Assembly: GCA_037349105.1 (NCBI GenBank)
Contig: JAYJMM010000113.1
Span: 248,001 to 312,000, forward strand
Length of the DNA: 64,000 nt
Source: Limnomonas spitsbergensis
Lineage: Eukaryota > Chlorophyta > Chlorophyceae > Chlamydomonadales
Direction of reading: 5' to 3'
Positions 51,291 through 63,149 of this stretch are shown here, piece after piece. The position numbers and the translations under genes are program-made. The first letter of the stretch is position 1, and each line of letters starts with the position of its first letter. Under the pieces are notes generated by a model. The model ran no database searches. It saw nothing but the letters and a program-made list of their open reading frames with translations, and was not told where the DNA came from.

Positions 51291-54200
51291 TTACGAACGT
51301 CGTCAGTAGCCCAAATGCCCCAGATTTTGGGTAGGTTTTACAGGGTTTGCTGGGAGAGGTCATAGTGCTTTTAGGGTAAACTGCGTCCCCGAGGCAGGCT
51401 GTCGGACGTGACGTCAGGGACACGTGACATCACACTTTTTGTGCCAGTCGAACTCTTGTTTCATCCTGACCGTTCCTTCTCTGTTTGTCTTGCCTACGTT
51501 CGGTGACCTAGTTACGAACGTCGTCAGTAGCCCAAGTGCCTCAGATTTTGAGGAGGGCTTTCAGGGTTTGCTGGGCGAGGTCATAGCGCTTTTAGGGTCG
51601 ACTGCGTCCCCGAGGCAGGCTGTCGGACGTGACGTCAGGGACACGTGACATCACACTTTTGTGCCAGTCGAACACTTGTTTCATCTTGACCGTTCCTTCT
51701 TTGTTTGTCTTGCCTACGTTCGGTGACCTAGTTACAAATGTCGTCAGTAGCCCAAATTCTCCAGATTTTGAGGAGTTTTTTCAGGGTTTGGTGGGAGAGG
51801 TCATAGCGCTTTCAGGGAAATCTGCGTCCCCGAGGCGTGCGCCCCCCGTGCCCCCCCCCCCCGCTCCATGGCGCGTGACGTCGCCGCGTGCGTCCGATAA
51901 GACCGCCGCGCATGCAATCCTGATGTGACTGACGTGGTCATGTCAGTCCGTCAGGGTCACGTCAGCGGTGTATGCCTGCATACTTATAAAGCCAACGTGC
52001 GTGGATGTCGAAGTCAGAAGCGCGATGCTGTCGCTGCACGTGTTCTTGCTGTACACGCTGCTACTTCCGTGGCAGCAGCTTCTTGCACTAGCGCGAGTGA
52101 TGAATTCAGGACACGACGAGGATGTGGCGAACATCCGTGCATCGTATTTTCGTTACGAACGTCGTGAGTAGCCCAAATGCCTCAGATTTTGACGAGGGCT
52201 TTCAGGGTTTGCTGGGTGAGGTCATAGCGCTTTTAGGGTAAACTGCGTCCCCGAGGCAGGCAGTCGGACGTGACGTCAGGGACACGTGACATCACACTTT
52301 TTGTGCGAGCCGAACTCTTGTTTCCTCTTGACCGTTCCCTCTTTGTTTGTCTTGCCTACGTTCGGTGACCTAGTTACGAACGTCGTCAGTAGGCCATGTG
52401 CCTCAGATTTTGGTGTCAGGTTTTACTGGGTTTGGTGGGTGAGGTCATAGCACTTTTAGGGTAAACTGCGTCCCCGAGGCAATCATCGCGTCAGGCTTGG
52501 CCTGTATTGGAGGGATACGTGGCATCACACTTTTTGTGCCAGCCGAACTTGTCTCTCTTCTTGACAGTTCCTTCTTTGTTTGTCTTGCCGACCTTCGGTG
52601 ACTAGTTACGAACGTCGTCAGTAGCCCAAATGCCTCGCCGTGCGTCGAGGTTTTTCAGGGTTTGCTGGGTGAGGTCATAGCGCTTTTAGGGTAAACTGCA
52701 TCCCCGAGGCAGACTGTCGGACGTGACGTCAGGGACACGTCACATCACACTTTTGGTGCGAGCCGAACTCTTCTTTCTTCTTGACCGTTCCTTCTTTCTT
52801 TGTCTTGCCTACGTTCGGCACCCTAGTTACGAACGTCGTCAGTAGCCCAGGTGCCTCAGATTTTGACGAGGGCTTGCAGGGTTTGGCGGAAGAGGTCATA
52901 GCGCTTTCAGGGTTAACTGCGTCCCCGAGGCAGACTGTCGGACGTTACGTCAAGTACACGTGACAACACACTTTTGTGCCAGTCGAACACTTGTTTCATC
53001 TTGACCGTTCCTTCTTTATTTGTCTTGCCTACGTTCGGTGACCTAGTTACGAACGTCGTCAGTAGCCCAAATGCCTCAGATTTTGGCGAGGGCTTTAAGG
53101 GTTTGTCGGAAGAGGTCATAGCGTTTTCAGGGTAAAGTGCGTCCCCGAGGCAGGCAGTCGGACGTGACGTCTAGGACACGTCACATCACACTTTTTGTGC
53201 CAGTCGAACTCTTGTTTCATCCTGACCGTTCCTTCTTTGTATGTATTGATGAGTACGTTCGGCATCCTTGTTACGAACGTCGTCCGTAGCCCAGATGCCT
53301 CAGATTTTGGTTAGGGCTTTCAGGGTTTGGTGGGAGAGGTCATAGCGTTTTCAGGGCTAACTGCGTCCCCGAGGCAGGCTGTCGGACGTGACGTCAGGGA
53401 CACGTGACATCACACTTTGTGTGCCAGCAGTCGAACTCTTGTTTCATCCTGGCCGTTCCTTATTTGTTTGTCTTGCCTACGTTCGGTGACCTAGTTACGA
53501 ACGTCGTCAGTAGCCCATGTGCCTCAGATTTTGAGTAGGTTTTCCAGGGTTTGGCGGGTGAGGTCATAGCGCTTTTAGAATGCACTGCGTCCACGAGGCG
53601 CGCGGCCTGGCCCGTCTTGGGGGGATACGTGGCATCACACTTTTTGTGCCAGCCGAACTTGTCTCTTTTCTGGACAGTTTCTTCTATTTTTGTCTTGCTT
53701 TTGTTCGGCATCCTAGTTACGAACGTCGTCAGTAGCCCAAATGCCTCAGATTTTGGTGCCAGGTTTACGGGGTTTGCTGGGCGAGGTCATAGCGCTTTTA
53801 GGGTAAACTGCGTCCCCGAGGCAGGCAGTCGGACGTGACGTCAGGGACACGTGACATCACACTTTTTGTGACAGTCGAACTCTTGTTTCATCCTGACCGT
53901 TCCTTCTTTGTGTGTCTTGCCTACGTTCGGTGACCTAGTTACGAACGTCGTCAGTAGCCCAAATGCCTCAGATTTTGGAGAGTTTTTTCATGGTTTGGTG
54001 GAAGAGGTCATAGCGCTTTAGGGTGGACTGCGTCCCCGAGGCGCCTGGCCTGGCCCGTCTTGGGGGTATACGTGGCATCGATCACACTTTTTGTGCCAGC
54101 CGAACTTCTCTTTTCGTGACCGTTCCTTCTTCGTTTGTCTTGCTTACGTTCGGCATCCTAGTTACGAACGTCGTCAGTAGCCCATGTGCCTCAGATTTTG

Positions 54201-55880
54201 AGTAGGTTTTCCAGGGTTTGGCAGGTGAGGGCATAGCGCTTTTAAGGTGCACTGCGTCCCAGAGGCGCGCGGCCTGGCCCGTCTTTGGGGGGATACGTGG
54301 CATCAAACTTTTTGTGCCAGCCGAACTTGTCTCTTTTCTGGACAGTTACTTCTTTGTTTGTCTTGCTTACGTTCGGCATCCTAGTTACGAACGTCGTCAG
54401 TAGCCCTAGTGCCTCAGATTTGGGTGTTAGGTTTTACAGGGTTGGGGCGGGTGAGGTCATAGCGATTTTAGGGTCAACTGCGTCCACGAGGCAGGCAGTC
54501 GGACGTGACGTCAGGGACACGTGACATCACACTTTTTGTGCCAGTCGAACTCTTGTTTCATCCTGACCGTTCCTTCTTTGTTTGTCTTGCCTACGTTCGG
54601 TGACCTAGTTACGAACGTCGTCAGTAGCCCAAATGCCTCAGATTTTGTGTAGGTTTTTCAGGGTTTGCTGGGTGAGGTCATAGCGCTTTTAGGGTAAACT
54701 GCGTCCCCGAGGCAGGCAGTCGGACGTGACGTCAGGTACACGTGACATCACACTTTTGGTGCGAGCCGAAATCTTCTTTCTTCTTGATCGTTCCTTCTTT
54801 GTTTGTCTTGCCTATGTTCGGCACCCTAGTTACGAACGTCGTCAGCAGCCCAAATGCCTCGGATTTTGGCGAGGGCTTTCACTCTTTCAGGGTTTGCTGG
54901 GTGAGGTCATAGCGCTTTTAGGGTCAACTGCGTCCCCGAGGCAGGCAGTCGGACGTGACGTCAGGTACACGTGATATCACACTTTTTGTGCCAGTCGAAC
55001 TCTTGTTTCATCCTGACCGTTCCTTCTCTGTTTGTCTTGCCTACGGTCGGTAACCTAGTTACGAACGTCGTCAGTAGCCCAAGTGCTCCAGATTTTGAGG
55101 AGGGCTTTCAAGGTTTGCTGGGTGAGGTCATAGCGCTTTTAGGGTAAACTGCGTCCCCGAGGCAGGCAGTCGGACGTGACGTCAGGGACACGTGACATCA
55201 CACTTTTTGTGACAGTCGAACTCTTGTTTCATCCTGACCGTTCCTTCTTTGTTTGTCTTGCCTACGTTCGGTGACCTAGTTACGAACGTCGTCAGTAGCC
55301 CAAGTGCCTCAGATTTTGGAGAGGGCTTTCAGGGTTTGCTGGGTGAGGTCATAGCGATTCTAGGGTCAACTGCGCCCCCGAGGCGCGCGCAGTCGGACGT
55401 GACGTCAGGGACACGTGACATCACACTTTTGTGCCAGTCGAACACTTGTTTCATCTTGCCCGTTCCTTCTCTGTTTGTCTTGCCTACGTTCGGTGACCTA
55501 GTTACGAACGTCGTCAGTAGCCCAAGTGCCTCAGATTTTGAGGAGGTTTTTCGGGGTTTGGTGGGTGAGGTCATAGCGCTTTTAGGGTAAACAGCGTCCC
55601 CGATCGAGGCGCCTGGCCTGGCCCGTCTTGGGGGGATACGTGACATCACACTTTTTGTGCTTGCCGAGCTTGTCTCTTCTCGTGACCGTTCCTTCTTTGT
55701 TTATCTTGCTTACGTTCGGCATCCTAGTTACGAACGATGTCAGTAGCCCAAGTGCCTCAGATTTTGGCGAGGGCTTTCAGGGTTTGGCGGATGAAGGTAT
55801 AGCACTTTTAGGGTGCACTGCGTCCTCGAGGCAAACGTCGCGATAGGGCTGGCCCCAATTGGAGGGATACGTGGCATCAC
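51291..55880. repeat. ~222-bp satellite array, about 20 units
   Basis: The landmark TTACGAACGTCGTCAGTAGC occurs near 51291, 51512, 51732, 52153, 52374, 52606, 52827, 53047, 53271, 53495, 53717, 53939, 54162, 54385, 54609, 54830, 55059, 55280, 55502 and 55728. Spacing is 220-232 bp except one 421-bp gap. Two unit types alternate irregularly: one with GGACGTGACGTCAGGGACAC then GTGACATCACAC, the other with CCTGGCCCGTCTTGGGGGGA then TACGTGGCATCACAC. Because 222 is divisible by three, short similar open frames recur, but each ends in the next unit; they are not genes. Confidence 0.95.
52025..52171 (+). CDS. Small ORF with signal-peptide-like N terminus inside the satellite
   Basis: 48 codons from an ATG at 52025. 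It begins MLSLHVFLLYTLLLPWQQLL, a strong hydrophobic core with LALA before a polar tail (RVMNSGHDEDVANIRASYF). TATAAA lies at 51985-51990, 35 bases upstream. The ORF sits in a ~300-bp unique insert (about 51840-52150) and its last codons read into satellite sequence. It could be a secreted or membrane micropeptide, or chance. No homologue recognised. Confidence 0.3.
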   Translation: MLSLHVFLLYTLLLPWQQLLALARVMNSGHDEDVANIRASYFRYERRE

Positions 55881-55987
55881 AAGAAAGAAAGAAAACTACG
55901 CCCCGTGGGGAGCGTGAGAGTTAAGGAAACAGCGCAGCCTGGGCCGAAGCCACATCCGCGCCGTTACCGTGAGAAAAAGAAGACACA

Positions 55988-56874
55988 TCATAATTGATTA
56001 CGGCGGCTTGTGGTTCTGATTAATTTCCCACCGATTTTAGCAGGTCCAGTGGTGCAGTATTCAATTCTTCGCCTGGTCTGCACGATGCTATGTAGGTATT
56101 TAATAGCTTGCACATGCATTTTCTGTGCACATTTTTTCGCATGGTAGGTGGACAAGCCCAATTGTTGCATGCTCTGAAGGGTGTGCTCGAGATAGACTTT
56201 GCCTGGCGTCCCGATTAAGACGGGGACAAGCTTGATATTGCATTGCCTATATCCACTTTGCACGAGTTTCTCAATGAGGAGGGCATGTTGGTTTTTGCAA
56301 GCTACAAGCTGGGTTTCTGGTAGGGTATCTCTGGAGTATTTGAACTCAATGAAATAAATGGTGGTGTCTGCTTTGTTAGCTTTGTGTTGGACAAGCATGA
56401 TGTCGGGTTGCAGCTTCTTTTTCTCCCCAAGCTCCGTATTGAGCCCTAGTAACATGTCTTTCGGGACCTTGTTGCACGACATTACAGGTGCGCTTGCCTT
56501 TTCACATTTGTGTCTTGATCCAAGGTCAGCCATTACGAGGTCTCCCCCCATGCTGCCCTTCGAAATGGCCCTTAGCAATATCCGTCCAGTGTGGTGGTGC
56601 CGTTCAGTGTACATTTCCCCCATTTCGGGGTGTTGGCATTCCCCGGTTATATGTCTAGCACTGTCCGGATGTCCGCACAGAGGGCACTTGTCTGTGTTGC
56701 TTTTGCCGTACGGTACCTTGTCACGACGTATGACTGCACCGTGCGTTTGACTGCGACAACTGCTTTTTCGGTTGGAAGTTTATGTGTGAACCTGAACATG
56801 TGTGTTTGCCGTCTTAGAGGATCCCGAACTGGGTCCTTTACTTTTTCTTTCTTACTTGATCTCACGGCCTTCAA
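55988..56874 (-). mobile_element. LINE C-terminal fragment with restriction-like endonuclease
   Basis: The minus strand encodes MFRFTHKLPTEKAVVAV (~56790), then in another frame CPLCGHPDSARHITGEC (~56690; C-x2-C-x8-H-x4-C), RHHHTGRILLRAI, and QPDIMLV...YFIEFKYSRDT (~56420-56330), a PD-(D/E)xK pattern. Next come CKNQHALLIEKLVQSGY and PVLIGTPGKVYLEHTL. The order CCHC finger then PD-ExK nuclease is that of R2/NeSL-type LINEs, which cut their target with this domain. No RT is present, so the copy is 5'-truncated. It abuts the satellite array. The finger and nuclease share a frame; a frameshift separates the upstream part. Confidence 0.7.
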
Positions 56875-57527
56875 TAGACTCTTAACGTTTCCAGCTATTG
56901 TTCCTGATTATCGATCTGCAAGTTAATCGTCAATCCAAGTCTTACTAAGGGGAAACTGACAGAGCAGCTAGGCCAACAGCGACCCTATAAGCATCAACAA
57001 GTCTCCTGATACGAAGCTGGCAGAGCATCTAGGCCAACAGTCGACTATCTGCAGCAATTAGAGTTATTCCTGCCTCTTAACAAGGCATATCTCCAGCCTT
57101 ACAGCTGGATATTACCACCAACCCACCATCACATCTCCAATCTACAGCCTTTCCTTTGGCTCCTAGTCGACCATCTGATTCATCAGAGATATCTTCAGTC
57201 ACCAGAAGTCGCCAAGCAAGCGACTCATCACAGTAGATCAACGGCCACAATCGCCCAAGATCGTCCCAGGAAACCTATAAGTACCTCAGGAGTCGAGGCT
57301 TTACGAGATCTTGTCAACAGTATCGAAGAAGTCCAGGTGAAGTAGCTAGAGCTATCACCTGTTATCGAGCTGAGTTCACTGAGTTACAGCAGTGGATCGA
57401 GAAGCTCCTACTATAACCTCTGTAAGAGTTTATTAGTACTTGTTTAAGAAAGAAAAAGTCCGATTAGGATCACCTCTAATCGACTGTGGCGGAAATCGTT
57501 CGTTCCAAGATCGATAAAACGGTGAAG
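56875..57527 (+). other. Upstream region of the second retroelement; 61-bp duplication
   Basis: GCAGAGCATCTAGGCCAACAG-like sequence occurs twice, 61 bp apart (near 56960 and 57021). The rest is AT-balanced with no ORF. It may contain the promoter, leader or part of an LTR of the element that begins with Gag at 57528, but no repeat partner exists within the window. Confidence 0.4.
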
Positions 57528-60500
57528 ATGAGCGGGATAGGGGCTGTAGAAGTGCCCAAAGTCGCTTCAAAGATTGAGAAGGATAGTGTTGCTAAGAACA
57601 CAAGGGGTGCTCTAGCAGCAAAGGTTGCGCCAGTTGGAGCCTCAGTTGCTGATACCTCGTCTGCTCCTCCAGTTTCGTTGGTGCAACCGAAGCCTTTGTG
57701 GCAACAGATGTATGATAGGGCTGGACCAGCAAGTAAAGCATGCCTGGATAAGCTAAGGCTCAAGCAAGAGATGGTTGAGCAGGCGATGTCAGCTTTGGAA
57801 AGCAGACAAGAAGCATGCAGCCTTGAGGAATTTGACAAGACGCTGACAACCACAATTCCTCCTATGGAAGATGAGAGGAACGAAGCTATTAAAGAAGCCC
57901 TGATTGCGTCACCTGCCCCGGTTCCAAGGAAGTTCATAGACGTGGAAACAGGGAAAGAGGTGTTAATGCAATATGACAACCCTGTGTATATGTACCTCAA
58001 GAAGGAGAGTCGCAAGTATGCTTTCACTGGGACGCCGTCTAAGATGACGCAGGTTACCCGACTTGCAGAACAGAGTGTTGTAACTGAAGTTGAGGGAGGG
58101 TCTCAGTCAGGGTCCGCTACATCTACTACATCAGTGGCCGCGCCCCAGAGAGCACCTGAACAGTCTCCTGCTGTGCACGTGTCAATGCCTTTTGCGGTGC
58201 ATGAGCCCATGGCACAGAATGCACCAGTACATGTGCCTGTTGCAGACATCCCAGCATTCGTGCCTGTTGCTGCTGCCGCCTCTGTCCCTCCCTCCAATGC
58301 TGCGCCTTTTCAAGGTGCATCTATAAGGAGAGAAGGCCATGGTGTGGAATCTGGATCATCATATCCGCCACCGCCACCACCGCCGCCACTGACGCAAGTC
58401 CCTGCAAGGTCGGCTGGACAGACGCACAACGTACCAGTCTACCCACAGTCTGGACGATATGAAGATTTTGTGCCTCGGATGCAAGGTTTGGCGTCCGTGT
58501 CGGAAGAGCCTGAAGGTGAAGGATCTGGGGGAAGCACCGGGGATGATGTCACCGCTGGAGAACCCCAAGCACAAGGTAACCGCTTCACGGGACCTGCTGC
58601 ATCACAGTCGTTTCATACGGCCGTGGGCACTGAGCATTCCAATTGGAATACTCCTATCACTCAGGGCTTAGTTGGTTCTGGTCTGGATAGCTCCAGGGTT
58701 AGGGCAGCCCGAGAGAGGGGGGCGCTTGCCCAGAGACTGCTACTGGAATATGATCGCCGACAGCAAGGTGAGGATGCAGCTAGAAACGCTGCAATGACCA
58801 TTGAGACCCTGCGGGCAAGCACCAGAGGTACGGCAGCTGCACCGTCCCAGGAACGCAGCCATCAAGAGCCGTCCCATGAGGATCAGAGTAGGTTCAGGCC
58901 TGCTCAACATGTACCCAGTGAGCCCACATGGAATGGGTTCCAGTCTGCGTATTCATGAGGAATGCATCATGCGTTTCCACAAGGTGTGAGGGATTCCAGT
59001 CAAGGCCAGAGACAGCACCAGCAGTCTGGTCAAGGTCACGGACATGATCAAAACCAAGGTCAGTCGCAAGGGCAGGGCATGAATCAGAACCTGCGATATG
59101 GACATCAAGACCGAGGTGAGTTCCACGGAGGTGGGACAGGAACTGGCTATAGTCAAGGGCCAGCAAGAGGTAACCAACCACCTAATGGTGGACCACCTTC
59201 TGGTGGGGGACAGCCTCCAGGTCACAGATGGGTGTCAAGACATGGTGTGTTGTTCGAGTCAGGAGACCCTGCCAGGAGTCATGCTCATGCATGAGGTGAT
59301 CCTGGTGGACGCCCTTATTCAGAGAGTGCTACGCCGGGTCCATTAAATTGGCTGACTGATGTCAAATTAGATGGGAAGACTGTGATTGACTCGTCTAGAG
59401 TTGTTGACTTCTCAGCGACAGAGAGTATAATCTCTCACAGGATATGGGAACGATCACTCAGGTTGTTCTGGGGGAATAATGAGCACAGGTTGCACGACGC
59501 GGTGTCTGCTCAGGTGAGCATTATTATGAGCACGATTCTGCCAGCAGGGGTCGCTTTCCTCAAGAAGCACTTTGCTGAGCTAGAATATCTGTGCCCGAGT
59601 GCAATGCCGCCCATGGTGAGAGCCATTGAGGGAAGGGATGGCAGTACCAGGAATGACTTCCTGCAGGATGGCACTCAGACCATCATGGGGAATATGAGGA
59701 GGAATAAGATGATCCTGCTGGGGGTGGAGGAGGCTGGGGTACGAGAGTACGAGCCTTATCCATTGCAGGACGAGCCCTACAGCTTTATTGAAGCTCTGTT
59801 GATGGTAGCCAAGCGCTACCTCAACGTTGCAACATCAGCTGAATTGGCCATTTGGACCCAGGGCTGCATCATGGGTAAGCAGAATCAGCTTGACAGGACG
59901 GTACTCGTCAGCGAGAACCCCAGGCAGTTTGGGATCAGGTGTCTGTCAGTTTACTCAGCGTTTCAGGGGTCTAACAAGATCGCTTACAATGGAACGATTG
60001 AGAGGACATCCATCATTGATGTGATCATGCGTGGTGTGCCAGTGTACCTCCAGGAGGTGTGTGAGAGAGAGCTTCAGGGTTTGGGTGTTGAAGATGACAA
60101 CTTCAGAGTCCAGGCGAGTGTGATCATTGAGGCCATGCAGAATGCCTATGAGTACCGTGTGAGGACACAAGTCAGGAAGGGTATCAGGTATGAGGACCTG
60201 GCTGCAGAGGGGGGCAAAGATGCTGGAAGAAGAAACCAGAATTCTGGTCAGCATGCTACACCTCGGAGTCACGCCACTGAGGTGAGATCAGGTGCAGGGG
60301 GTTACCCTAGCACTATGCACCCGCATCGCGGCCCGCGCGCCGGATCATCCAGGCCTTTCCATGCTGGAAGAGGAGGAGGTGGGTACAGCAATGTACAGCG
60401 ACCAACAGGATCGGGTTACCCCTCCAGCAGACCATTGGCAATTAAAAACTGTCAGATCTGCCACGGTGATCACTACCTGGATAAGTGTGACCAGTTGCCT

Positions 60501-60662
60501 GCATTCCTGGCTTCTGCAGCCAGAGGTAGGGCGATGGAGGCTGCAGAGAAAGGACTAAAGCCAAATCTGCAGCGGACGGTGCGCCTATGCCAACTGCTGC
60601 AGTGGCAAGGGCGCAGGCGGATCCAGGTGAACTGCAGAGGGCTGTGCCATATGTGTCCTTAG
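57528..60662 (+). CDS. Gag-like protein with CCHC knuckle and two in-frame TGA codons
   Basis: The frame is open from GTG 57486; the first ATG is 57528. TGA codons at 58956-58958 and 59292-59294 are the only interruptions before TAG at 60660; the frame stays the same on both sides. The product is Pro/Gln-rich in the first 480 residues, then Gly/Gln-rich, then a capsid-like ordered region (59380-60230: VDFSATESIISHRIWERSLR). It ends with CQICHGDHYLDKC (C-x2-C-x3-H-x4-C) at ~60453. Both stops are one C-to-T change from CGA (Arg), as expected from methylated-CpG decay; programmed readthrough is the alternative. Confidence 0.75.
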
Positions 60663-61975
60663 GGCCTGAGTACATGCCAGAGGCAGAGGTTAAGTTCAAT
60701 CTGGACAATCACTATGCCGCGTGTGCGGTAGAGGAGGAGCAGAATGGAATTAGGTTCCAACAGCAGGAGCAAGGTGAGGACTATGAGCACAGAAATGATG
60801 CTGCCTACAGAAGCCCATGGCTTTATGCGCATGCAACAGAGTACCGCGGTGAGGAAGTTCACAGTGCGCAGCTTGCGCAATACAATGATGGTTGGGATGA
60901 GCCGGGTGACCCTGATCAATGCCCAGGGGTTGAAGCACAGGGATGCTTTGGCTCCAATTACAACTGACATGGAGTACCAGGCACCCATCACCTGACAGCA
61001 ATGGCTGCAGTATTAGGGAGTTTTCGAGATGACTTTGCTAAAAAGGGGTCTAAAATTTTTCCAGACGGGTTCCAGGGGAGATCCAGAGTCCCTTCCCCGG
61101 TTTCCAAGTTAGATACACTGGTTGCGTTTTCAGCAGCTGAGGATGACTCGCGCAGATCCCGCATAGTTTCTGGGGATACATTTGTGGACAGAGGGGCAGC
61201 TTCTGCTTCACGTTTTCAGACTGAAGTTCCGACCACGTTGCTTACGCATGGTCCAAGATCTCGATGGTCTGAGGTTAGGGTTCCGACGAACGGACGGCAG
61301 TCTGTGATTGAACCTACTATATTATCTTCTGACGTTTCTCTAACAGACACTACCCAACGCTTACTGTTTGATCGATCTGCTTCAATTCATGTGCATACTG
61401 CTGCAGACCCTGAGCCTGAATCGTTCCTGGTGAGTCATTTGCCAGAACCTGACCCTGTGCACATGAGAGCACTCGTTGCTAACGCTGCGGATATCGGTGC
61501 CTATTTCCGTTCGCTCACATGTTCACTGTTTTATTTTGCAAACCCAGAAGAAGCTCCAAGTGAGCAGGTTGGGCTGATCTATAATGGCGGCCCGAAACAA
61601 TTGCCTGCTAGGGCCATGTTAGACTTCGGGTCGAATTGCCATTTGATCACTGACAGGGAGGCGCATCGCTTAGGCATACCTGTTCTTCCTTACCCGATGA
61701 AACTGGCCACTAGTGGTGGCGTTGACACGATCAGGGGCATTACGCCTATTGTCACGATTTCGTATGGGGCAGGGGCGGCAGAGCTTACCAGTGAGCATTG
61801 CTTTCTTGTCATTGCCTGGGTTCCTTCGCATTCGTTCACTGCACTCTTCGGGAACCCTGATAGCATACATTTCAGAGCGATTCATGATGTTGCCAGAGGT
61901 ATCCTCACTTTCAGACCAAACTGGTCTGAAGATGTCCTTGAGCTGCCGGTATCAACTGTTCGATCTGATACATAG
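60555..61975 (+). CDS. Aspartic protease ORF, one in-frame TGA
   Basis: This frame takes over from Gag near 60540-60590 (a one-base shift) and is open to TAG 61973, apart from TGA at 60965-60967. The catalytic loop is ARAMLDFGSNCHLITDREAH (~61612), D-F-G-S in place of D-T/S-G. A second hydrophobic strand, FLVIAWVPSHSFTALFG (~61803), fits the retropepsin fold. The first ~200 residues are not recognised. An ATG at 61001 could start a separate protein after the TGA. The protease would process Gag. Confidence 0.72.
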
Positions 61976-61993
61976 ACTATGCACAACACCTAT

Positions 61994-62024
61994 CAACTCT
62001 GCACGATTGCATCGTGTAGAGTTG
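61994..62024. terminator. Hairpin after the protease ORF
   Basis: CAACTCTGCACGAT pairs with ATCGTGTAGAGTTG (14 bp, one G-T pair) around a TGC loop, 18 bases after the stop, followed by a run of G. It may mark an RNA 3' end or a frameshift/readthrough or packaging signal; the label terminator is only a suggestion. Confidence 0.55.
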
Positions 62025-62124
62025 GGGGGGAATGTGCTGCTGATAGTGATGACTTGACCCTATTACGTCTCTTCACATCACTCAATCTGTTGCCCTCCTC
62101 CTCATTGCTGCAGATCTACTCCCT

Positions 62125-62174
62125 CAAGTGAGTACCAGTCTTCAAACTGCACTACCCCCTGATTACGGTGTAGT
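62125..62174 (+). promoter_or_regulatory. Shared motif pair, first copy
   Basis: CAAGTGAGTAC at 62125-62135 and TACGGTGTAGT at 62164-62174 lie just before the next ORF. The same two words occur in the next gap at 63175 and 63223. CAA|GTGAGT also looks like a splice donor preceded by an acceptor-like tgctgcag. Confidence 0.45.
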
Positions 62175-62211
62175 GGACTCTGTTAGTATTTGTATAGTGA
62201 TCCTTTGTATG

Positions 62212-63112
62212 ATGCTGAGCGCCTCTGGTGCCTGTCATCCTGCGCAGATGGATATGAGGTCTGGGTTGATCGTTTTTGAGCAACCCACGCATCGGTCTTG
62301 GCTTGGGGAGGAGGCTGACTCCTGGCATTTTGGAAGTGGCATACATTTCGAAGGAAGGCTACATAGATATGCGTCGGAAAGGGGTATTCCCTTGTATCTA
62401 TCTTGACTACCCCATTGAGATGGCAAACGAAATGGAATTATTGCCTCCATTATCGTTTTTCACTGAGTTTGAGCATGATCAGCAAGGCTACATGGTCACG
62501 CTTTATGCTGATAAAGCAAAGCAGGCGGCCAAAGTCATTATAAAACAGCTTGAAGTCATCACGCATCAGCTGGGGTTCATCAGGGCTGCGTCTTTGAATC
62601 AGAACATCATGTACGCTATTGGTGCGGACTTCCTTGACGTTTACAATGAGAGCTGGTATGGACAATTCCATGACGGCTTCTTAACTCCGTACCTGCAAGG
62701 AATTGGCATAATTCCTCAGCTAGGCACCATGCCTGAAGGTGTCGCTACAGCAAGGATGCATCTAATTGCTAAGGGCCGCAGGATTTTGACGCATTACGGC
62801 AATCACATGCGTGGGCAGTGGCTGCTTTACCTACAGCAGCGCATCACCCTTTACGACTGGTGCATGCAAATGACTGCACTACCACAGCCGCACTGGGATG
62901 ACAACTGGCATGATGATTATCTGGCCTGGATGGCGCAGCATGGTCATGTCTTTGACAAACCGCATGGCTACTATGGGCGATACCCATCTGTCTGGTTCAC
63001 GGACATCATGGCAAACCTTGATCAGGACGCACCATATGGGCCAACTGAACCCACGCCTCTCATTCCGGGAGACATCGTGTTTGGCCCTGAGCCTGCACCT
63101 GCAGCACCCTAG
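62212..63112 (+). CDS. Unknown protein of the second retroelement
   Basis: The main frame is open from a TTG at 62276 to TAG 63110 (278 codons; first ATG 62369). An overlapping frame from ATG 62212 runs to 62406 and may supply the N terminus through a one-base shift near 62270. The product is rich in aromatic residues (YNESWYGQFHDGFLTPYLQG; DDNWHDDYLAWMAQHGHVFD) and ends in a Pro-rich tail. It has no recognised domain and no transmembrane segment in the main frame. It is not an RT, integrase or recombinase. Confidence 0.6.
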
Positions 63113-63149
63113 GTAATTGAACTGATAATTAACTAGTGTCTTTCAATTG

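Noticed and set aside
51424..55846. Recurring ORFs (FVLPTFGDLVTNVVSSP...) as a multigene family
   Set aside because: They arise because the satellite period (~222) is divisible by three. Each is broken at unit boundaries and there is no start or promoter pattern consistent with genes.
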